Of a stretch of DNA of 33,145 bases, positions 9,126 through 16,985 are shown one piece after another. The DNA is taken from the NCBI GenBank assembly GCA_903851195.1, contig CAINNJ010000002.1, forward strand, positions 1 to 33,145, written 5' to 3'. Source of the stretch: an uncultured Acidobacteriia bacterium (GTDB lineage: Bacteria; Acidobacteriota; Terriglobia; Bryobacterales; Bryobacteraceae). Under the pieces are notes generated by a model. The model did not search any database, was not told the DNA's origin, and saw only the letters and a list, made by a program, of their open reading frames with translations. Numbering within the stretch: the stretch's first letter is position 1; every line of letters begins with the position of its first letter. Position numbers and translations under genes: made by a program.

Positions 9126-10040
9126 TTAATACGTGCCGACCGACGCCTTCATTTCCTCCAGCAGGCGGCGGCAGCGGGTGCGAACGTAGTTGTTATCTTC
9201 CTTCTGGACCACATCCTGAAGCACGCCCACGATCGAGTCGTCATGGTGCGTGGTGAGCAGATCGATCGCCTGCACGCGGACCCCGGGGTTGTCGTCTTTC
9301 AGCAGCACGTTCGCCAGCGTCCGTCGAACCGCCGAATTCCCCGCGTACGACTTCAGCCCTTCGATCGCCTTCAGCCGAACGCCCGCGTTCGGATCGTGCG
9401 TCAGAGCATCGAGCAGAGCGCTGCGGACCTCCTCGGAATCCGTGCTGTTCTTCAGCATCCCGATCGATTCCACCCGAATGCCGGGATTCGATTCCTCCCG
9501 GACAGCGGTCAGCAGCAGTTCCTGAATACGCGGATCCTGCAGACTCCCCGTGACCATGCGGCGGCGGACCTCATCCACCGCGATATGCACCTTGCCCGAC
9601 TGATCTTCCACCGAACGAACGCTCGAAAACATCGGTTCCGCGACGGACGCGGCAACGCCGCCAAAGCGCTCCGGCGTGTACCGTGCCCCGAAAAAGCCGA
9701 GAGCCACCAGAGCCATGGCGCCCACCGGAACGCGGAACGGAATATGGAGCTGCGAAAACGTCCGGAGCGACTCGGCAAACCCGGCATACCAGCTCCGGCG
9801 CGGCCCTTCCGACTCCGCCGCGATCGCAGTCCGCAGACTCAACCGGCATCCGGCAAGCAGCGAAGAATCCGCCGCATCGTCCCGTTCGTTGAGCACGTCC
9901 AGAAAAGCGCGGTGCCGCCGCAGTTCGGTTCGGCAGGCGCCGCACTCCGCCACATGGGCTTCGATACTCTCTTCCACATCGGACGCCACTTCGCCATAGC
10001 AGTAGAGCGGAATCTGACGGACAATTTCAGAACAGTTCAT
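9126..10040 (-). CDS. Membrane anti-sigma factor: zinc finger plus HEAT repeats
   Basis: This is a 304-aa putative partner of the ECF sigma factor encoded immediately upstream (4-bp ATGA overlap). The N-terminal zf-HC2-type anti-sigma domain has C3, H29, C33 and C36 (HxxxCxxC). One hydrophobic segment lies at about 104-119 (VPVGAMALVALGFFGA). After it comes an export-side domain at about 165-300 made of roughly four HEAT-like helical repeats with the recurring DPNAGVRLKAIEGL / DNPGVRVQAIDLL theme. The N-terminus should be cytoplasmic, holding the sigma factor, with the HEAT domain in the periplasm as a sensor or docking platform. The fused HEAT sensor is unusual relative to short canonical anti-sigma factors. 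Confidence 0.87.
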   Translation of the reverse strand: MNCSEIVRQIPLYCYGEVASDVEESIEAHVAECGACRTELRRHRAFLDVLNERDDAADSSLLAGCRLSLRTAIAAESEGPRRSWYAGFAESLRTFSQLHIPFRVPVGAMALVALGFFGARYTPERFGGVAASVAEPMFSSVRSVEDQSGKVHIAVDEVRRRMVTGSLQDPRIQELLLTAVREESNPGIRVESIGMLKNSTDSEEVRSALLDALTHDPNAGVRLKAIEGLKSYAGNSAVRRTLANVLLKDDNPGVRVQAIDLLTTHHDDSIVGVLQDVVQKEDNNYVRTRCRRLLEEMKASVGTY

Positions 10041-10699
10041 ACAAACGCTTCCAGACTGGCTCTCATCTTCTGCGTGGCGCGGAACAGGCAGTTCTTGGCG
10101 GCTTCCTCGGTGGTGCCGATCATCTCCCCGATGGCCCGGAGCCGCAACCCTTCATAGTGCCGGAGCTCGAACACGGTCCGCTCCCGGGGCGTCAGCTGTT
10201 CAAGAGCCCCGTCGATTTTCCCCGCCAGTTCGCTGTTCCACGTCTGCCTCTCCGGGTCGGCATGCGGCGCGCCTTCTTCCAGCTGCGAGACACGATCCAC
10301 CAGGCCCTCGCCGGTGTCGACGACGGTCGATTCCTCTTTCCGGACCTTCCGGCGGCGCAGATGATCGAGGCAGATATTCGTCACGATCCGGTAGAGCCAC
10401 GTGTGGAACGAGCAATCGAATCGGAAGGCATGCAGATTCCGGTACACCTTCAGGAACGCCTCCTGATAGACGTCCCGGGCCTCCTCCGGAGAGCGGAGCA
10501 GGTTCATGGCGATCCGAAGCACGCTGTGATCGTAGGCGCGCACCAGAGATTCAAATGCGTCCTGATCGCCCTTTTGGGCGGCCCGGATCAGGCCTGCTTC
10601 GTCGAGTGGGGCAGCTGCCAAACCGGCGCTCACCGTTTCCGCGGCATCGTGCATCGTATCCACTGAATTGGACGCGCCGCTCTCCAAAAGGTCACACAC
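10037..10699 (-). CDS. ECF-type RNA polymerase sigma factor (sigma-70 family)
   Basis: The 220-aa product directs RNA polymerase to a specific promoter set. Region 2 is about 48-115 (FESLVRAYDHSVLRIAMNLL, SPEEARDVYQEAFLKVYRNL, then FHTWLYRIVTNICLDHLRRR). Region 4 is about 162-215 (LEQLTPRERTVFELRHYEGL, then IGEMIGTTEEAAKNCLFRA). There is no region 1.1 or 3, as expected for ECF factors. The GTG start at 10699 directly follows the TGA of the aldehyde dehydrogenase with no gap. An in-frame ATG at 10654 would remove 15 non-conserved residues and is a real alternative. The stop overlaps the anti-sigma start (ATGA), the usual coupling of a sigma/anti-sigma pair. Confidence 0.94.
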   Translation of the reverse strand: MCDLLESGASNSVDTMHDAAETVSAGLAAAPLDEAGLIRAAQKGDQDAFESLVRAYDHSVLRIAMNLLRSPEEARDVYQEAFLKVYRNLHAFRFDCSFHTWLYRIVTNICLDHLRRRKVRKEESTVVDTGEGLVDRVSQLEEGAPHADPERQTWNSELAGKIDGALEQLTPRERTVFELRHYEGLRLRAIGEMIGTTEEAAKNCLFRATQKMRASLEAFV

Positions 10700-12115
10700 T
10701 CACCACGTGATCAGCTTCAGTTCCGTCATCTCTTCGACCGCATAGCGGGGGCCCTCCCGGCCGGTGCCGGAGAGTTTCACGCCGCCGTAAGGCATCTGGT
10801 CCACCCGAAAAGCCGGGATCTCGTTGATATGAAAGCCTCCTACGTGCACCGCCCGGGCCGTCCTGAACGCCTTTTCCAGATCGCGGGTATACATGCCCGC
10901 CTGGAGGCCGTAATCGGAGTTATTGACCATATCGATGGCGTCGTCGAGCGTCCGGTAGGAGTTCACACTCACGACGGGCCCGAACGCCTCGCGAGCGTTG
11001 AGGTTCGCACCGGCGGGGACGTCGGTCAGAATCGCGGGGGTGATGGTCGCTCCCTGCCGCCCGCCGCCGGTCAACACCGTCGCGCCGGCGTCGCGCGCTT
11101 CGCCGATCCATGTCTCGATCCGCTTCGCCTCCGTCTCGGTGATGAGCGAACTGACTTCCGTCGCTTCATCGAGAGGGTGCCCGATCCGCAGCTTGCCGGC
11201 CAGTTCGGCCATGCGTCCGGCGAACTCGTCCCGAATGTCTTCGTGAGCGAAGATTCGCTGTACCGAGATACACACCTGTCCGGAATGCGCGAAGGAACCG
11301 GCCACGCACTTGGGTACGGCCTTGTCGAGATCGGCGTCCGGTTCGATAATGACGGCGGAATTGGAGCCGAGTTCCAGTGTGACCCGCTTCATCCCGGCCA
11401 GGTTGCGGATGCGCTGGCCGACTTCCGGGCTGCCGGTGAAGGTGATCATGGCGATCCGGGGGTCGAAGCAGAGCGCATCGCCGATGGTGCCGCCCGGACC
11501 GGTAATCACGTTGAGCGCCCCGGCGGGAAGTCCTGCGTCGAGGAAGATCCGCGCCAGCAGGACCGCGCTGATCGGGGTAGTGGAAGCCGGCTTGTGAACG
11601 ATCGTATTGCCCGCCGCGATGGCCGGGCCGATCTTATGGAGCGAGAGATTGAGGGGAAAATTGAAGGGAGTAATGGCGGCGATGACGCCGAGCGGTTCCC
11701 GCAGCAGCAGCCCGGTCTTGCCCTTCGCGCCGGGGTGGGCGTCCATGGGGACTTCTTCGCCGTGCAGGCGGTGCGCTTCCTCGGCGGAGAACAGCAGCGT
11801 CATCATGCCGCGCTCCACCTCGCCGCGGGCCTCCCGAATGGGCTTCCCGGATTCCGAAGCAATCGCCTGCGCCATCGTTTCGCGCCGTTCGCCCAGCAGG
11901 TGATGCGCTTTATAAAGAATGCTCGAGCGCTCGTGGCGGCTCATCGCGCGCATGGTCGGGAAAGCTTTGCGGGCCGCCTCGATGGCGGCATCCACCTGTT
12001 CCGGACCGGCATGGAAAATGGTGCCGGCGACGGAGCCGTCGAAAGGGATCCGGACATCCTGCGGGTTGGCCGTGCGGACGTCCTGGCCCCCGATGTACAT
12101 CGGGAATTCGTTCAT
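10700..12115 (-). CDS. NAD(P)-dependent aldehyde dehydrogenase family protein
   Basis: The 471-aa enzyme oxidises an aldehyde to an acid with NAD(P). The core motifs are present: TPFNFPLNLSLHKIGPA with oxyanion-site N152, HKPAS with cofactor-contact K175, TGSPEVGQRI, the general base in LELGSNSAVI (E248) and the catalytic Cys in SGQVCISVQRI (C282). The length and the SGQVCISVQRIF pattern resemble the lactaldehyde / non-phosphorylating glyceraldehyde-3-phosphate dehydrogenase side of the superfamily, but the substrate cannot be assigned. It sits 58 bp after the MarR gene and directly abuts the sigma gene, so it is probably co-transcribed with both. An aldehyde-detoxifying role alongside stress regulators is inference. 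Confidence 0.92.
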   Translation of the reverse strand: MNEFPMYIGGQDVRTANPQDVRIPFDGSVAGTIFHAGPEQVDAAIEAARKAFPTMRAMSRHERSSILYKAHHLLGERRETMAQAIASESGKPIREARGEVERGMMTLLFSAEEAHRLHGEEVPMDAHPGAKGKTGLLLREPLGVIAAITPFNFPLNLSLHKIGPAIAAGNTIVHKPASTTPISAVLLARIFLDAGLPAGALNVITGPGGTIGDALCFDPRIAMITFTGSPEVGQRIRNLAGMKRVTLELGSNSAVIIEPDADLDKAVPKCVAGSFAHSGQVCISVQRIFAHEDIRDEFAGRMAELAGKLRIGHPLDEATEVSSLITETEAKRIETWIGEARDAGATVLTGGGRQGATITPAILTDVPAGANLNAREAFGPVVSVNSYRTLDDAIDMVNNSDYGLQAGMYTRDLEKAFRTARAVHVGGFHINEIPAFRVDQMPYGGVKLSGTGREGPRYAVEEMTELKLITW

Positions 12116-12173
12116 GCAACTAAATTACAGGACAACTCCTCCTGATACGCGCTACGCGGGAGAAGAGTTCGGT

Positions 12174-12641
12174 CTATTGCGCGAGGGCCGCCGCGGAAAC
12201 CCGATCGATGAGTTCAAACATACCTTCCCAGTCTCCCGCCGGGAGGGAGGCGCGTAATCGGGCCTGCGCGCGCCGCCAGGCGGGTGTGGTCTCGGCGAGG
12301 ACTCTGCTGCCGGACTCAGTGAGACGGAAGCCGCGTTGCCGCTGGTCCTCGCCGCCGATCGCCGGCTCGAGCCAGCCTTTGCGCTGCAGCAGTCGCAGGT
12401 TGCGGGAGAGGGTGGATTTATCGAGCCCGAGCGCGGCGCCCAGCCCGGTCTGGCTGGCTCCCGGTACGCGCTCCAGCGCGGAGAGCAGGGCGAACTGGGC
12501 GGGCTCGATGACGTCACCCATTTCCTCGCTGTATAGCCTGGTGACCAGGCGTCCGGCGCGCCGGAGAGTGGCGCAGGCACAGCCGAGGTCGGGAAGCGGA
12601 CGAGATGGCGGGCCGGGAATCGACGTGGATTTTCCGGACAT
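12174..12641 (-). CDS. MarR-family transcriptional regulator
   Basis: This is a 155-aa winged-helix DNA-binding protein. The wHTH lies at about 46-115 (IEPAQFALLSALERVPGASQ, then LGLDKSTLSRNLRLLQRKGW, wing at GGEDQRQRGFRLTESG), flanked by dimerisation helices. N-terminal C21 and C23 sit in a CACATLRRAGR segment that recurs in many MarR proteins and could sense oxidants or electrophiles, which is inference. The frame is open upstream to 12827, but that part overlaps the neighbouring gene, so I chose the ATG at 12641, 5 bp after that gene's stop. It likely represses its own operon through the palindrome at 13024-13043. Confidence 0.9.
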   Translation of the reverse strand: MSGKSTSIPGPPSRPLPDLGCACATLRRAGRLVTRLYSEEMGDVIEPAQFALLSALERVPGASQTGLGAALGLDKSTLSRNLRLLQRKGWLEPAIGGEDQRQRGFRLTESGSRVLAETTPAWRRAQARLRASLPAGDWEGMFELIDRVSAAALAQ

Positions 12642-12646
12642 AAGCG

Positions 12647-13033
12647 CTATTTCGCGGGCGGCGCGATGAGCAGCCGCAGCGGGCTCAGGGGACCGAGCGG
12701 CACGTAATCGAAGGAGGCGAACTCCGATTTGATCAGGGGCAGCTTTTCGAGGATGCCTTTGGCCTCGTCGACCGTTTTGCAGTCCATGAAAAACACGACG
12801 CCTTTGCCATCGCCGCGCGCATACCATTGCTGGATTTTGCCGTCGAGATAGAGCGCGACGGTGTCCCGCACTTCGGACTGCATCACCTTCATGATCTGGT
12901 CGCGCGTGACGCCTTCTTTGACGGTAAGCGTCGCCATGATCGTGGTGACTTTGGGAGTGGCGGGAGGTTGGGCGAAGAGCGACACAGCCGCAATCGCCGG
13001 AAGCAGGATCCGGTAAACGGACTTTAGTTGCAT
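12647..13033 (-). CDS. Secreted muconolactone-isomerase-like protein
   Basis: The 128-aa product has a signal peptide (about 1-21, ending SLFAQ) and a single small alpha/beta ferredoxin-like domain. The segment LYLDGKIQQWYARGDGKGVVFFMD, then TVDEAKGILEKLPLIKS, then DYVPLGPLSPL, resembles the muconolactone delta-isomerase / YciI-type fold. True muconolactone isomerases are cytoplasmic, so an exported version is probably not a catechol-pathway enzyme and its role is unknown. A TTG at 13039 is in frame, but the ATG at 13033 gives the better signal peptide. The start codon lies inside the putative MarR operator, and no ribosome site precedes it. The gene leads the MarR operon. Confidence 0.72.
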   Translation of the reverse strand: MQLKSVYRILLPAIAAVSLFAQPPATPKVTTIMATLTVKEGVTRDQIMKVMQSEVRDTVALYLDGKIQQWYARGDGKGVVFFMDCKTVDEAKGILEKLPLIKSEFASFDYVPLGPLSPLRLLIAPPAK

Positions 13034-13043
13034 ATACAACTAA
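13024..13043. promoter_or_regulatory. Putative MarR operator
   Basis: TTAGTTG (13024-13030), a 6-nt spacer CATATA and CAACTAA (13037-13043) make a palindrome with 9 of 10 symmetric pairs. This is the size and style of MarR-family operators. It covers the start codon (13031-13033) of the first gene of the MarR operon. It also touches the predicted -10 box, so binding should block transcription. It lies 47 bp from the -35 of the divergent receptor promoter. Confidence 0.75.
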
Positions 13044-13072
13044 TCGTAGTTCTTCCGGGTATTCCGGCGCAA
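13043..13072 (-). promoter_or_regulatory. Predicted promoter of the MarR operon (leaderless)
   Basis: On the - strand, TTGCGC (13067-13072) and TACGAT (13043-13048) are separated by 18 bp. A start site about 7 nt past the -10 would fall at about 13036, within a few bases of the ATG at 13033. The absence of a Shine-Dalgarno sequence agrees with a leaderless message. The match is moderate. Confidence 0.5.
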
Positions 13073-13089
13073 GCGCCCGATATTATTCC

Positions 13090-13118
13090 TTGACAGCCCT
13101 CTGTATCGCTTATATAGT
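13090..13118 (+). promoter_or_regulatory. Sigma70 promoter of the second TonB receptor
   Basis: A consensus TTGACA (13090-13095), a 17-bp spacer and TATAGT (13113-13118) predict a start near 13125, about 43 nt before the receptor's GTG. The -35 overlaps an in-frame upstream ATG at 13090, which argues against that ATG being the translation start. Confidence 0.8.
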
Positions 13119-13167
13119 TCGAGACACTAACGGGACCGGAAATCCGATCAGGATTGAGGAGATTAAG

Positions 13168-16100
13168 GTGACATTCAGGTATTTCGCTCTTTCACTGGCT
13201 TGTTTGGGGCTATCGGCCGGGGCGCTGTTGGGCCAGACCGGCGCAGCGCAATTGCAGGGCACGGTATCGGACAGTACCGGCGCGGTGATTCCGAACGCCG
13301 CCGTGACTCTGGATAATCCACAGACCGGCGCCAAATTCGATACGAAGACGAACGGGTCGGGACTGTACATCTATCCTTCGGTCCAGGCGGGCGAGTACAA
13401 GCTGTCGGTCAGTGTTCCCGGGCTGCAGAAGTGGGAAGCCCAGGCGACGCTGCGCACCGGCCAGGAAGCGGTGATCAACGCGACGCTGCAGGTGGCCCAA
13501 TCCGCCGAACAGATCACCGTGGCGGGAAACGTGACGCCGCTGCTCGCGACCACCAGTTCCACGCTCGCCACGACAGTGGAGCATGAACGCATCGATCAAA
13601 TTGCCTCTGAACGGACGTTCGATCCAGAGCCTGCTGACCATTACGGTACCGGGCCTCGAAGGAGCCACGGCGCAGCCGAGGGTTTACGGACTGCGCGACT
13701 CCGCCATGGAGTTCACGCAGGACGGCGTGCCGCTCGACGACCGCAATACCGGGAATATTCAGGCGCGGCCTCCGGGACTGGACACGGTGCAGGAGTTCCG
13801 CGTGGAAACCAATAACTCCAGCGCGAAGCTCGACCGCCCGGCCAGCGCCATCATGACGACGCGCAGCGGCACCAATGAATTCCACGGCGCGGCGTTTGAA
13901 ACAGGCCGGAACAGCGGCTTCGGCGTGGCGCGGCAGAGACAGGACACGTTCTCCACGCCGCCCCATCTGGTGCGCAATGAATTCGGTGTATCGGCGGGCG
14001 GGCCGGTGGTGATTCCGAAACTTTATAACGGCCGCAATAAGACGTTCATCTTCGGCGCGTGGGAAGAGCAGCGGCTTCGGTCCGCGGCGAGCACGGGGTC
14101 CGCGGTATGGACTTCGGCGATGCGCCAGGGCGATTTCAGTGGTCTGTACGACGCGAACGGGCGTAAGATTACTCTCTACGATCCGTGGTCCGTGGGACCG
14201 GGGCCGACTTATGCGAAGACCCCCTATCCAAATAATCAGCTGCCCATTTCCAAGCTGAGTCCGCTGGCGAAATATGTGTTCGGCGTGGTGCCGCTGCCGA
14301 CCGATGTGGGCGTGAATCCGCTGGTCGCCAATAACTATTTCGGGCCGGCGCCGACGAATTCGGACCAGCGCACGCTGACGTTCCGGGGCGACCACAGGCT
14401 GAGTGAAAAAGACCAGGTCTTCGCGCGGTTTTCCCACGGCGCGTGGGACCAGGTGAACCGGCGCGCCTTCAACACGGCGGGCAATCCCATCACGTCCGAC
14501 AATCTGTGGAATCGCGAAACCTATTACGAGCGCTCGAACACGGAGTCGCTGAGCTGGACGCACACGTTCTCGCCCACTTTCTTCGTCGAGACCGTGGCGA
14601 CCGGGTCGGCCATTAACTGGCTTTACAGCCTGAATCAGGAGAGCGCGATGGAGAACATCTCGGCGAAGTTCGGCACGCCGAATCCGTTCAACGTCAATGG
14701 CGCGCCTTACCTGCTCAACGCCGGCTACCAGAGCGTGCAGTTCCACGGGATTGTTCCGCGCTCGGAATACACGCAGGTCATCAGCGGCGAACAGAACTAT
14801 ACGAAGGTGCTTGGGCGGCATCAGCTGCAGTTCGGCGGGCGGTTCCGTCAGGAGGCGCTCGACACGATTCCCGACCGGCCGGACCAGTCCGATCTCGATT
14901 TCGGCAGCAACGCCACGGCGCTTTACAGCCCCGCGACGGGAACGGCCTTCGGCACGGCGCCGCAGACCGGCGACAACGGCGCGAACTTCTTTCTGGGTAT
15001 TGCGGGGCGTTACGCGCAGCAGCGGCCGCCCGGCGCTTACAACATGAAAGGCAAAGACCTCTCGGCTTATGTGCAGGAAAACTGGAAAGTGCGGCCGAAC
15101 CTGACCGTGAACGCCGGGGTTCGCTGGCAGTATCTGGGACCCTATCTGGACCATGCGGGCGTCACGTCCGTTTTCGATTTTCCGACGAAAAGCATCGTGA
15201 GCAACGTGCCGGTATCGCAACTGGTGCAGACCGGCTACACGACACAGCCGATTGTGGACGGGTATGCGGCCATCGGTGTGAAATGGGTGACCCCGGATAA
15301 GGTGGGCCTGCCGAACGATCTGGTGAGCGTGAGCAAGCACGACTTTGGCCCGCGCGCCGGCTTCGCCTACAACCGGAATTTCGCGGGCAAGGCCTATGTG
15401 CTGCGCGGCGGCTACGGGCTGTACCATTTCCCGATTCCAGCCCGGACCTTTAACGGCATGCGCGGCAACGCACCGCTGCAGGGCTCTTATTCCTTCAACT
15501 GGAACGACTCGGCGAACGCGCCCGACGGCCTGCCGAATTACTTCCTGCGAAACGCGCCGACAATCATCGCAGGCGTCAACTCGTCGAATCTGGCGGAACT
15601 GAGTATTTCGAAACCGCCCGTGATTCTGCCGGGCGTGGCCCAGATTTCGCTGGCTCGCGACCTGCCGACTTCGCAGGCGCATCAATGGAACATGACTCTC
15701 GAGGGCGAGATCATGAAGGACACCGTGTTCCGCGCCGGGCTGGTGGGAACGGCGGGGCGCAACAACGAGAGCGTGCAACGCTACAACGCGAATCCGATCA
15801 GCAACTATGTCTGGTACGTGAATTCCGGACAGCCGCTGCCGAACGGTTTCTACGCGAACACCGCGCGGCGCGCGATCGATCAGACCACGTTCGGCGATAT
15901 TTCGATTTACACCAAGACCGGTTACTCGAATTACACGGGCGTGCAGCTGGAAGTGGAACGGCGGTTCAGCAAGGGCATGGCGTTCCAGTTCTTCTATCTG
16001 ATGAGTAACTCCTCGTCGACCGGCAACGTGGCCTCCCAGGGCGGCGGCTTCGCGACTTACCAGAACGACCAGCCGGAGATCTTCCTTGCGGGCGCCGTGC

Positions 16101-16846
16101 CTGCCGACGCGGCCGCGCGGCTGCGCTTCTATCGCTACCAGCGCGACCCGGATATTCCGAAACACCGCGTGCGCTGGAACTACCTGTACGACCTGCCGTT
16201 TGGCCGCGGGAAGAAGTTCGGCGGGAATATGGGCCGCGGTCTGGATCGCGTGGTCGGCGGGTGGCAGATTGCGGGCTACGGAACGACGCAGAGCCGTTAC
16301 TGGTCCCTGCCGACGAATAACTGGGGCAAGCAACAGGCGATCCAGTTCTACGGAACGCAATATAAGATCAACGACTGCCGGCAGGGCACCTGTTTCCCGG
16401 GTTACCTGTACTGGAACGGGTACATTCCGGCCAACCGGATCAACACACCGACGGGCGTGAGCGGCATACCGTCGTCTTACTATCCGGCGATTCAGCCGAT
16501 CAATCCGATCCCGGCGTCGGGCGTGGTGGCGGATCCGAATTTCAACGACAACAACAACGTGCTGGTGCCATTGAAGAACGGGACAAATCAGCTGGTGGCT
16601 TACGACAACGGGCTGAATCCGTGGAGGAATCAGGTGGTGCCCGGGCCCTGGCTGACGAATCTGACGGCGAGTGTGTATAAGCTGATTCCGATTACGGAGA
16701 GGGTGTCGCTTCGGATTAACCTGGATGCGTTCAATGTTCTGAACCAGCCGGGATTGCCGTTGCCGGGCGGTGACGGGATTATCAGTCTGCGAACATCGGC
16801 GCAGGCGGCAAGGACGATGCAGTACACGGCGCGACTGACCTGGTAA
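13168..16846 (+). pseudogene. Oar-like TonB-dependent receptor interrupted by a +1 frameshift
   Basis: This is a second large outer-membrane receptor, about 1225 aa if the frame is restored. The GTG at 13168 has GAGGAG (13156-13161) at 6 nt. It has a signal peptide (about 1-23, ending GALLGQ), a carboxypeptidase-regulatory-like domain (about 25-110), a plug (LPLNGRSIQSLLTITVPGLE, then ETNNSSAKLDRPASAIMTTR) and a barrel to the C-terminus (YTARLTW). At 13598-13600 the run AAA breaks the frame. Reading one A fewer turns DQIASERTF into DQLPLNGRSI, the conserved receptor sequence. In the raw sequence the first frame continues to a stop at 13815 and the second opens at 13583. This may be a real mutation, a phase-variation event or a sequencing error. 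Confidence 0.88.
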
Positions 16847-16873
16847 ACGGCCCAGAGAGGCCCGCAGCCGGCA

Positions 16874-16901
16874 AATGCCGGGTCCCTCCGGACCCGGCAT
16901 T
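16874..16901 (+). terminator. Terminator-like hairpin after the second TonB receptor
   Basis: A perfect 12-bp stem (16874-16885 with 16890-16901) with loop CTCC lies 28 bp after the receptor stop. There is no T-tract, so it may be a weak terminator or an RNA-stabilising hairpin between the receptor and the downstream enolase-family gene. Confidence 0.5.
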
Positions 16902-16985
16902 GAACCCGGCGCGCCAGGGATTTGCCTGCCCGGCCAAACCTGATAGGATACTTCGGAGCCGGCTTGTCCGGCGCTGGAGAATCCT

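Noticed and set aside
13090-13167. ATG at 13090 as start of the second TonB receptor
   Set aside because: It falls in the -35 box of a consensus promoter; the GTG at 13168 has a strong ribosome site and directly precedes the signal peptide.
13598-13600. Programmed ribosomal frameshifting in the receptor
   Set aside because: AAA alone is not a recognised slippery heptamer and no stimulatory hairpin is evident just downstream; mutation or sequencing error is simpler.
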